Shown: positions 12,816-20,687 of the stretch, piece after piece
Position numbering within the stretch: position 1 is the first letter of the stretch
Layout of the letters: each line of letters starts with the position of its first letter
NCBI GenBank assembly: GCA_008373205.1
Contig: RQOS01000047.1
Span: 1 to 42,957 of the forward strand
Length of the DNA stretch: 42,957 bases
Reading direction: 5' to 3'
From: SAR202 cluster bacterium
GTDB taxonomy: Bacteria > Chloroflexota > Dehalococcoidia > Lucifugimonadales > Lucifugimonadaceae
Notes under the pieces: generated by a model
Database searches by the model: none
What the model saw: the letters and a program-made list of their open reading frames with translations, nothing else
Told to the model about the DNA's origin: nothing
Program-made: the position numbers and the translations under genes

Positions 12816-13592
12816 TTAGATCCCCATTATTTTATCTAAACCAATCACAAAATCTTCATGGCTTATAATTTCTTTAACTCCTAAAATAACACCTGGCATA
12901 AATGAATTTCTGTCTATAGAATCATGAATCATTGTAAATGTTTGACCTAATCCTCCAAAAACTAATTCATGCCTAGCAACCCTTCCCGGCATTCTAGCAG
13001 AGTGAATTTGAACACCATCAAGGTCTCCACCTCTTGTATTTTTTATAGTTTGCTTTTCAGCAATATTTTGTTTATATTTTTGATCTTTTTTTGAAGATGC
13101 TGCTTCTGCGATTGAAATAGCTGTTCCTGAAGGGGCATCTATTTTATTTTCATGATGACTTTCAATTAAGTCAGCATAATCAAAATATTTACCAGCAATA
13201 CTGGCTAATTCCATCATTAGAACTGCTCCAATTGCAAAATTTGAAGCACTAAGAACTCCTATATTATTATCAGAACATATTTTTTGTAATTTTTTATAGT
13301 CTTCATCTAATAATCCTGTTGAACCACTAACTATTCTTATTCCTTTAGGGATTGCGAGTTCACATAGGCTCATAAAGCTTTCTCGGTTAGTAAAATCTAC
13401 AATAACATCTGGTTTTATTTCAGATAAAAATTTCGATAAATCATTAAAAATAGGTTTGGAATTTAGAGTTTTATCATTATTTGAATTTATATCTATAGAT
13501 TCAATAAGCTCTGTTTCTGAGTCGTCCTGAACTGCTTGGCAAACAGTTGAACCCATCCTGCCTAATGCTCCATTTACACTAACTCTTATCAT
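12816..13592 (-). CDS. dapB: 4-hydroxy-tetrahydrodipicolinate reductase
   Basis: VNGALGRMGSTVCQ, VIVDFTN, IESHHENKIDAPSGTA, GRVARHELVFGGLGQTFTMIHDSIDR. Confidence 0.95.
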   Translation of the reverse strand: MIRVSVNGALGRMGSTVCQAVQDDSETELIESIDINSNNDKTLNSKPIFNDLSKFLSEIKPDVIVDFTNRESFMSLCELAIPKGIRIVSGSTGLLDEDYKKLQKICSDNNIGVLSASNFAIGAVLMMELASIAGKYFDYADLIESHHENKIDAPSGTAISIAEAASSKKDQKYKQNIAEKQTIKNTRGGDLDGVQIHSARMPGRVARHELVFGGLGQTFTMIHDSIDRNSFMPGVILGVKEIISHEDFVIGLDKIMGI

Positions 13593-13601
13593 TTTTAACT
13601 C

Positions 13602-15794
13602 CTATGAATTTCCACCTAACTGCTTTCTGTTTCCTTTTCTTGAAGACTTAAATTCTTCTTGATTATCTGAATCATCTTCTTTTTCTTTTTTGGGAGTTGT
13701 GTCATTCTGGTCATCACCTAATAGCGCTTTAATTGATAGATCAATTCTACCTTGCCTATCAATCTTTATTACCTTTACTTTTACCTCTTCCCCAACTGAT
13801 AGCACTGACTCAACATCTTCAACTCTTTCTTTTGAAATTTCACTTATATGAATCAATCCTTGTTTTCCTGGAGCTACCTCAGCAAAAGCACCAAAATTCA
13901 TTATTTTTACAACCTTAGCATCATAAGTATCTCCAGCTTCAACATCCTTAATTATTGCTTTAATAGCATCAACTACTTTTTCAGATATCTCAGAATTATT
14001 AGTACCAATCATTACTTTTCCATCTTCATCAATGTTTATTGAAGCATCAAACTCTTGTTGCAGTCCTTTAATAGTAGATCCCCCAGAACCAATTACTGCA
14101 CCTATCTTATCTTGAGGGACATTAATTGTGGTTATCCTTGGAGCATATTTTGAAAGTTCTTTGCTGGTTTCTGAAATAGTTTCTGACATATGGTCTAAAA
14201 TTTTCATTCTTGCAGATTTTGCTTTATCTAAAGCAACTTCCATAATTTCAAACGTTATTCCCTTTACTTTTATATCCATCTGTAAGGCTGTAACACCCTC
14301 TCTTGTTCCAGCTACTTTAAAGTCCATATCTCCGATATGATCTTCTGCACCTTGGATATCAGTAAGAACAACATATTTGTCATTTTCACCTGTTATTAAG
14401 CCCATAGCAATACCTGCTACAGGAGATTTAATTGGCACTCCAGCATCCATTAATGCCAATGAGGCAGAGCAGACTGACGCCATTGAGGTAGACCCATTGG
14501 ATGAAAGTGCCTCAGAAACTGATCTTATAGTATAAGGAAAATCTTCTATATTTGGAAGTACTGGTAGAACTGCTCTTTCAGCAAGAGCTCCGTGCCCTAC
14601 TTCTCTTCTTCCTGTCATCATTCTTCCAGGTTCTCCAACCGAAAATGGAGGAAAATTATAATGATGAATGAAAAACTTTTCTTTAACAGGATTAAAACCA
14701 TCTAATTTCTGAGCTTCTGATAGTGGTGCTAGAGTTACTGCGTTCATAATTTGAGTTTCCCCACGAGTAAATATTGCTGAACCATGTACTCTTGGTAAAT
14801 ACCTTACATCAGAAGTAAGTTCTCTAATTTCATCAAAATTTCTACCATCAGGTCTGATTTCTTCATTTAAAAGCGCATCTCTTATTTCTTTTTTTTCTAT
14901 GTAATCAAGTGACATATTTATGTCTGATTCTTCAAATTCTTCTGAAAGATCATCCATGATTTTTTCTCTTAGAGAATCATATTTTTCTTGTTTATCAGTT
15001 TTATTATCCTGAGATTTTACTACTGACTGAAGATCTTCTAAATATGAATCATTAATTTTAGTTTTGATATCAACTAATTCATCTTGTTCATCGGCAACTT
15101 CCCATTTATCTTTGCCAGAGTCAGCCACTATTTCGTTTATAAATCTAACTATTTGACCGTTAACTTCTTGGGCTAATTTTAATGCTTCTAATAATAATGA
15201 TTCTGAAACAAATTCTGATCCTGATTCAACCATCATGATTGCATCTTCTGTTCCAGCAACAGTGAGATTCAATTTACTATTTTGGAGTTCTTCATACGTA
15301 GGGTTTACTATTAGTTCTTCATCTACATAACCTATTACACATGCTCCAACAGGGTCGGAGTAAGGAATGTCTGAAATTGCTAAAGAAATGGATGAGCCAA
15401 TTATTCCTAATGCATCGTAAGGGTTTGATTCATCAGAAGATAATACACTAATAATTATTTGAGTATCATTATGATAACTTTTTGGAAAAAGAGGTCTCAA
15501 AGGTCTATCTATTAATCTACAAACAAGCGTAGCATCTGTTGTTGGTCTTCCTTCTCGCTTGAAAAAACCACCTGGTAATTTACCCAATGCATATGCTTTT
15601 TCTTGCACATCAACAGTCAATGGCAAAAAATCTATACCTTCTTTTGCCTGTTTAGATGCTGATGAAGTTGCCAAAATAACAGTTTCACCTAAAGTAATTA
15701 CACAGGAACCATTAGCTAAATTAGCAACTTTTCCTATCTCTACTTCAATTTTTTTGCCTTTAATATCTAATGAATAATTTTTCACTTCTGTCAT
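13602..15794 (-). CDS. pnp: Polyribonucleotide nucleotidyltransferase
   Basis: Two RNase PH domains, KH (VIGSGGSTIKGLQQEFDASINIDEDG) and S1 (YDAKVVKIMNFGAFAEVAPGKQGLIHISEIS). Confidence 0.96.
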   Translation of the reverse strand: MTEVKNYSLDIKGKKIEVEIGKVANLANGSCVITLGETVILATSSASKQAKEGIDFLPLTVDVQEKAYALGKLPGGFFKREGRPTTDATLVCRLIDRPLRPLFPKSYHNDTQIIISVLSSDESNPYDALGIIGSSISLAISDIPYSDPVGACVIGYVDEELIVNPTYEELQNSKLNLTVAGTEDAIMMVESGSEFVSESLLLEALKLAQEVNGQIVRFINEIVADSGKDKWEVADEQDELVDIKTKINDSYLEDLQSVVKSQDNKTDKQEKYDSLREKIMDDLSEEFEESDINMSLDYIEKKEIRDALLNEEIRPDGRNFDEIRELTSDVRYLPRVHGSAIFTRGETQIMNAVTLAPLSEAQKLDGFNPVKEKFFIHHYNFPPFSVGEPGRMMTGRREVGHGALAERAVLPVLPNIEDFPYTIRSVSEALSSNGSTSMASVCSASLALMDAGVPIKSPVAGIAMGLITGENDKYVVLTDIQGAEDHIGDMDFKVAGTREGVTALQMDIKVKGITFEIMEVALDKAKSARMKILDHMSETISETSKELSKYAPRITTINVPQDKIGAVIGSGGSTIKGLQQEFDASINIDEDGKVMIGTNNSEISEKVVDAIKAIIKDVEAGDTYDAKVVKIMNFGAFAEVAPGKQGLIHISEISKERVEDVESVLSVGEEVKVKVIKIDRQGRIDLSIKALLGDDQNDTTPKKEKEDDSDNQEEFKSSRKGNRKQLGGNS

Positions 15795-15899
15795 AATTTA
15801 AATTTTTTACCCTAAAAATTAAATTTGATGGGAGAAATTAAGAATATATTTAAACTATTGGGATTATCTTAAACACTTTAAGCTAAGTATTTACAGAGT

Positions 15900-16154
15900 T
15901 TATCTTCGTAATTCTAGAGTCTTTAGTACTTCTTCGTATTTAGCGCTATCATTATTTTTTAGGTAGTTAAGAAGTCTTCTTCTTTTTCCTACAATCTTAA
16001 TAAGTCCGCGCCGAGATGATTGATCGTGTTTATGTGTCTTGAAGTGCTCGTTTAATTGATTGATCCTACTAGTCATTGAGATTATTTGAGCCTCTGATGA
16101 ACCAGTGTCTTTATCATGCTTTAATAATTTTTTTATAGATGAATCGTTTACCAA
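15900..16154 (-). CDS. rpsO: 30S ribosomal protein S15
   Basis: DTGSSEAQIISMTSRINQLNEHFKTHKHDQSSRRGLIKIVGKRRRLLNYLK. Confidence 0.95.
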   Translation of the reverse strand: MVNDSSIKKLLKHDKDTGSSEAQIISMTSRINQLNEHFKTHKHDQSSRRGLIKIVGKRRRLLNYLKNNDSAKYEEVLKTLELRR

Positions 16155-16341
16155 TTTAGTTTATTATCCCTATTTCCTCAAATACTAAATAATTATAGGG
16201 GTTTTACCTTTCTCATTAAGTTTTTTTCTTTTTTTTAATTTACCTTGAAAATGATATCACGGAAAGTTTTAGATAGTATGATACAAAAACAATCAATTTA
16301 ATCTTTTTTTTAAAAGTTTACACAATCTGTACTTAGTTTAC

Positions 16342-16371
16342 TTGACATGGGCAATCTAGTGCAAATAAGAT
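16342..16371 (+). promoter_or_regulatory. Putative sigma70-type promoter upstream of the collagen-like gene
   Basis: TTGACA (16342-16347), 18-nt spacer, TAAGAT (16366-16371). Confidence 0.4.
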
Positions 16372-16437
16372 CATATATAGATTAGATTATTATTTAATCT
16401 TATAGAAATTAATATACATTTGTGTGTTATTTATGTA

Positions 16438-16465
16438 ATGACTATTTCAGTCATCTGTGTATAAT
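16438..16465 (+). promoter_or_regulatory. Small inverted repeat ATGACT-ATTTC-AGTCAT immediately 5' of a TATAAT box
   Basis: IR at 16438-16454; TATAAT at 16460-16465 preceded by TGTG; about 90 bp upstream of the collagen-like CDS. Confidence 0.35.
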
Positions 16466-16554
16466 ACAGAAGTATATTAATCAAATTTAAAAAAACTAAA
16501 ACTGATGTGGCAACAAGTTAGATCAGTGAAGTAATTTATAAAAGGGGTAACCAT

Positions 16555-17196
16555 ATGAAAGGGCAATACCAAAAATTATTAATGATAATTTCTCTTCTAG
16601 GAGCTTCATTATTCATGTTCGCATGTGCTGGAGCTGATGGATCAGCAGGACCAGCAGGATTACCAGGTCTTCCAGGTATATCAGGAGCACCAGGAGAACC
16701 AGGAGCAGCTGGAGCGCCAGGACTTCCAGGAGAACCAGGAGCACCGGGAAATCCGGGAGCAGCTGGACCAGCTGGAGCTGATGGAATACCAGGTGTACCA
16801 GGACCAGCAGGTAAAGATGGTAAAGCTGGATCTACATCAGGTCTTACAGCAATGGGTGATGGCGGATCAGCAACAATAGAATGGCACAGAGGTGTAGATA
16901 ACATTGATGTTCATCTTGCTGGATCAGGATTCTCTCCAAATGTTGAAATAACAATTTCTGCTGTAAACTCATCAGGATTTTCTAAAAATGTAGTTGGTGT
17001 AGATAAGAGTGGAGTTTCCTCACTATCATCAAATGGTGCTGGAGCTTTTGAGACAACTATTTCTCTACCAACTAGTTCATTCTCATGGTCTGATGATGAT
17101 GGTAACGGAATATTCCCGATAGCTATTCAGGCATCTGGGGGTGGAGACATAGCAAATGTATCAGCAATTGTTGTTGATGCTATTCCAGGTAACTAA
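16555..17196 (+). CDS. Collagen-like repeat lipoprotein (22 G-X-Y triplets plus a C-terminal beta-rich domain)
   Basis: N-terminal hydrophobic signal ending in FMFAC, then A-(GXY)22 and about 120 aa of Gly/Ser-rich sequence; RBS aaggggtaac upstream. Confidence 0.85.
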   Translation: MKGQYQKLLMIISLLGASLFMFACAGADGSAGPAGLPGLPGISGAPGEPGAAGAPGLPGEPGAPGNPGAAGPAGADGIPGVPGPAGKDGKAGSTSGLTAMGDGGSATIEWHRGVDNIDVHLAGSGFSPNVEITISAVNSSGFSKNVVGVDKSGVSSLSSNGAGAFETTISLPTSSFSWSDDDGNGIFPIAIQASGGGDIANVSAIVVDAIPGN

Positions 17197-17218
17197 ACCC
17201 TTTTACAATAGATTATTT

Positions 17219-17250
17219 ATAACTCCCTAAGATTATTCTTAGGGAGTTAT
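17219..17250 (+). terminator. Hairpin terminator downstream of the collagen-like gene
   Basis: ATAACTCCCTAAGA-TTAT-TCTTAGGGAGTTAT, 14-bp perfect stem with TTAT loop followed by T-rich TATTTT. Confidence 0.8.
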
Positions 17251-17261
17251 TATTTTAAGTA

Positions 17262-17348
17262 ATGTTAATCAAAATCAGCTGGATAATAGGTTTTATATTT
17301 CTTTGCATGACTATAGCTATCCCTATATTGAATATTTTCAAAGGATAA
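17262..17348 (+). CDS. Possible 28-aa single-TM microprotein
   Basis: ATG...TAA encodes MLIKISWIIGFIFLCMTIAIPILNIFKG, one hydrophobic helix; lies just after the terminator; no clear RBS; not in the ORF track because of length. Confidence 0.25.
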   Translation: MLIKISWIIGFIFLCMTIAIPILNIFKG

Positions 17349-17391
17349 CGTTTTATGCTATATCATATCTTTATAAACTAGAAATCAAAAA

Positions 17392-18147
17392 ATGAAAATT
17401 AAAAAAATATTTAGATTCCCAATTAAGTCTTTTACAGAAGAAAATAGATCTAATGTGAATATAAATGATGAGGGCAGAATAATTGGAGACAGAATAGCTG
17501 CTTTCAAAATTGGTGACACTCAAACAAATAACTACTCGTGGCTTCCAAAAATAAATTATCTATCTTTAATGCATTTACCCTTTTTAGCAAATATAAATAT
17601 TAGCTTAAATAATCGCACAAATGACATTACCATTAAGCTGCCAGATAAAAAAAAAATAACCTTGCAAAGTTTGGACACTAAAAAGGTAGAAGAAATAATT
17701 GCAGAGTTTTTAGCTGAAAATAATTTTCATAAAAAAATATCTTTTTTGAATCCAAATCATCCAGATATATCGTTTCATGACACGAAAGATGGAGGAATAA
17801 GTCTTCATTCATTATCGAGTGAAAATGAAATCAATTCTAATCTTAGAGATATTGATGGCTTAAGATTTAGAAGTAATTTAGTAATTAATTCGCTTGAGCC
17901 ATTTGAGGAACTTAATTGGGTAGGAAAAAAGATATCAATATCAAACATGATATTTAAAGTTTCTAAAACTATAACCAGATGTTCAGCAATAAATTGTAAC
18001 CCTAAAAAAGGTGTTTATGATAAAAATATTCTAAAAATATTGCCTAAACTTAATGGAGTTGTAAAACCTTCATTTGGTATAAAATTAAACTTGATTTCTA
18101 AAGGAGGAAAAATCAAGATTGAAGATGAAATTAAAGTCTTAGAATAA
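17392..18147 (+). CDS. MOSC domain-containing protein with N-terminal MOSC beta-barrel (YcbX-like)
   Basis: N-term KIKKIFRFPIKSFTEE...GRIIGDRIAAF; C-term LRFRSNLVINSLEPFEELNWVGKKISI ... TITRCSAINCNPKKGVYD. Confidence 0.75.
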   Translation: MKIKKIFRFPIKSFTEENRSNVNINDEGRIIGDRIAAFKIGDTQTNNYSWLPKINYLSLMHLPFLANINISLNNRTNDITIKLPDKKKITLQSLDTKKVEEIIAEFLAENNFHKKISFLNPNHPDISFHDTKDGGISLHSLSSENEINSNLRDIDGLRFRSNLVINSLEPFEELNWVGKKISISNMIFKVSKTITRCSAINCNPKKGVYDKNILKILPKLNGVVKPSFGIKLNLISKGGKIKIEDEIKVLE

Positions 18148-18166
18148 TAAACTCATTTTCAAAATA

Positions 18167-18433
18167 TTAATTTTTTGGTGGATCTAAAATTATTGAGACA
18201 TCTTCACCAAAAGTATCTGAAAATAACTTCTCAATAATTTCTCTTGAAGATTTTTCTTTTAAGGATAGATTAAATAAGTTAAATGATTCATGAGAATTAA
18301 AGACTATTCTTAGATCTGTAGAAATCATATTGCCAACATCAACATAATCTATGTCTGATAATAATTTTTTAAGAAATTGGTTATCTATTTTAGAAAGTAA
18401 TTCATTCCAAATTTCAGGAATATTTTTTTTCAT
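18167..18433 (-). CDS. Small protein resembling the C-terminal domain of DNA polymerase III gamma/tau
   Basis: Pattern IWNELLSKI....FLKKLLSDIDYVDVGNMISTDLRIVFNSHESFNLF....SREIIEKLFSDTFGEDVSIILD resembles the DnaX domain pattern W..IL....L...L........L.I.F...F..........I...L....G....I. Confidence 0.4.
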   Translation of the reverse strand: MKKNIPEIWNELLSKIDNQFLKKLLSDIDYVDVGNMISTDLRIVFNSHESFNLFNLSLKEKSSREIIEKLFSDTFGEDVSIILDPPKN

Positions 18434-18454
18434 AATTTTAATTTTAAAAAAGTA

Positions 18455-19744
18455 TTATTTTAGTGATAAGGAAACTCTCTTGATTCGTCTGCCAACCACT
18501 GATCTAACTGTTATAAATGCATCAGATGTTTCAACAACATCTCCTGATGATGGGATTCTTCCTAATTGAGAATAAATAAATCCTCCAATTGTTGAAATGC
18601 CTTCATTTTCTATTCTTAGATTAAATTTTCTATTAATTTGATCTATTGATATAGTTGCATCAAGAAGAAAAATACCTTGTCTGATTTCTTGAATTTCAGG
18701 AGGATCAACATCAAATTCATCTGCAAGCTCTCCTATAATCTCTTCAATAAGGTCAGTAACTGTCACTAATCCAGATACAGAACCATGCTCATCTAACACA
18801 ATTCCAATTGAAGTACTGTGAGTCTGGAATTCTTTTAATAGTGTTTCTAGGTTCTGAGACTCTGGTATATATAATGGTTGCCTCAGTAGATTAGATAATG
18901 TTTGGTTATCGACATCTTCCTTCTCCAAGCTCAATATATCTCTTGCGAATAGCACTCCTTTAATAGAATCTAAATCAGAATTATAGACAGGTATTTTCGA
19001 ATACCCTCCTACTTTCATTTTTTCAATAATGCTTGAAATAGACTCGTCCTCAGAAGCAGATATTATGTCTGGTCTTGGTTTCATTATTTCGCTTACTCTT
19101 AGATCATCCATTCTTAATATACCTCTAATCATTCTTAGGTCTTCTTGATGAGCAGGAATCTGATCTGATTCTAGTAAATCTAATGTTTCAATAAGAGTTG
19201 CTGTAGCTTTTTCATCATCATTTGATTCATTTGAAGTAGGTATTCCTACATATCTTATAAATCCCTTAAATTTTGGAATACTAGCAAATGTTTCTAAAAT
19301 TCTTCCTACGTTAAGAGCTAGAAAATATAACTTAGAATTAAGTATCGTAAAAATCTTGTTTGTAATAACTATTGAAATTACTAAAATACAAAAGTATAAA
19401 ATTGATACTAGTATTATTCTATAGTTACTTAAATCTGAAAAGAATCCAGCTTTTATTATAAATAAAATAAATGAACCTACTCCAACAGAAATAATAAAAT
19501 TTCTTATGAAAATTGCTAAAATATAAGCCTCATAAGAAAGAGTATCTGTGGAGTTTTCTGATGATCTCTCAATATCTAGTTGGTCTATGTCTTCATTTGT
19601 TATTCCAAATGTTCTATAACCCAATATACTCAAAGAATAATTTATCAAAACATAAATTAAAATTGAAAAGATAAATATTAATAAATAAAAAATAAAATCA
19701 GTTATCAATATCACCACCTGGTTTAATTTTTTTTGCAGGGACAC
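18455..19744 (-). CDS. CBS-domain membrane protein, hemolysin/CorC (CNNM-like) family
   Basis: N-terminal TM segments, paired CBS domains (RVSEIMKPRPDIISASEDESISSIIEKM..., TSIGIVLDEHGSVSGLVTVTDLIEEIIGELADEFD), CorC_HlyC C-terminal domain. GTG start is uncertain; a later GTG (19712-19714) would shorten the overlap with the upstream gene. Confidence 0.85.
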   Translation of the reverse strand: MSLQKKLNQVVILITDFIFYLLIFIFSILIYVLINYSLSILGYRTFGITNEDIDQLDIERSSENSTDTLSYEAYILAIFIRNFIISVGVGSFILFIIKAGFFSDLSNYRIILVSILYFCILVISIVITNKIFTILNSKLYFLALNVGRILETFASIPKFKGFIRYVGIPTSNESNDDEKATATLIETLDLLESDQIPAHQEDLRMIRGILRMDDLRVSEIMKPRPDIISASEDESISSIIEKMKVGGYSKIPVYNSDLDSIKGVLFARDILSLEKEDVDNQTLSNLLRQPLYIPESQNLETLLKEFQTHSTSIGIVLDEHGSVSGLVTVTDLIEEIIGELADEFDVDPPEIQEIRQGIFLLDATISIDQINRKFNLRIENEGISTIGGFIYSQLGRIPSSGDVVETSDAFITVRSVVGRRIKRVSLSLK

Positions 19745-20396
19745 CTACTACTTTTGAGTGTTCAGAAACATCATCAATTACCACAGAACCTGCACCAATA
19801 ATAGCATTCTTATTGATTTCTACAGGAGAGACTATTGTCGAGTTTGATCCTATGAAGGAATTTTGCTTTATAGTTGATTTATGCTTAGACTTACCATCAT
19901 AATTTGCAGATACAAAACCTGCTCCAATATTCACATTATTTTCTATAGTAATATCTCCTAGATAAGACAAATGCTTGGATTTAGAATAGTTTCCTATTTT
20001 AGAGGCTTTGACTTCAACAAAATTGCCTATTTCAACATTATTTTCAATAATAGAATTATTTCTTATATAAGAGAATGGACCAATATTAGAATTTTCTCCA
20101 ATAATAGAATCTAAAACTATAGAGTATAAGATGTTAGATTTCTTAGAAATTTTAGTATTTGATATAGTAGAATTCGGCCCAATAATGCAATTTGAAGATA
20201 TTTCACTATCACCTAAAATATAAGTTGAAGGGTGAACAATTGTTCCTGATTCAATACTCACAGATTCATCAATATAAGTGGAATTAGAATCTATTATAGT
20301 TACACCTTTTTCAACTAATTTTTCCATATGAGAAGTGTTAGAAAAAAAATTTCTGGTCAGATTCTTAAATATATTAAATATCGAAGGAGGTTTCAT
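19698..20396 (-). CDS. GlmU-type acetyltransferase (left-handed beta-helix) without a uridylyltransferase domain
   Basis: VTIIDSNSTYIDESVSIESGTIVHPSTYI...IGNFVEVKASKIGNYSKSKHLSYLGDITIENNVNIGAGFVSANYDGKSKHKSTI.QNSFIGSNSTIVSPV.INKNAIIGAGSVV aligns with the C-terminal half of GlmU. Confidence 0.8.
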   Translation of the reverse strand: MKPPSIFNIFKNLTRNFFSNTSHMEKLVEKGVTIIDSNSTYIDESVSIESGTIVHPSTYILGDSEISSNCIIGPNSTISNTKISKKSNILYSIVLDSIIGENSNIGPFSYIRNNSIIENNVEIGNFVEVKASKIGNYSKSKHLSYLGDITIENNVNIGAGFVSANYDGKSKHKSTIKQNSFIGSNSTIVSPVEINKNAIIGAGSVVIDDVSEHSKVVGVPAKKIKPGGDIDN

Positions 20397-20534
20397 TTAA
20401 AGATGATTAGTTGATTTTTTTACAACAAATACAAGATTATGATCAAAAATATGATTTTTTAGCAAATTTTTCATTTTCGGTAATAAAATATAATAATAAC
20501 ATATTTATTATGAATAAAATATAAACTATATTTG

Positions 20535-20624
20535 GGAGAGGTGTCAGAGTGGTTTAATGAGCACGCTTGGAAAGCGTGTGTGCGTTAAAGCGTACCGCAG
20601 GTTCGAATCCTGTCCTCTCCGCCA
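20535..20624 (+). tRNA. tRNA-Ser (anticodon GGA), CCA encoded
   Basis: GGAGAGGTGTCAGAGTGGTTTAATGAGCACGCTTGGAAAGCGTG...variable arm...GGTTCGAATCCTGTCCTCTCCGCCA. Confidence 0.94.
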
Positions 20625-20687
20625 TAAAACACAATTAATATATAATAAATATTAGTCCAAAAAAATTATTTAGCTTGAGGTATAAAG

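Noticed and set aside
16536-16904. Minus-strand Gly/Pro-rich 122-aa ORF and +2 frame Gln-rich 84-aa ORF (16625-16879) over the collagen repeats
   Set aside because: Both are periodicity artefacts of GGA/CCA-rich G-X-Y codons; the signal peptide, RBS and full-length domain support only the 16555-17196 frame.
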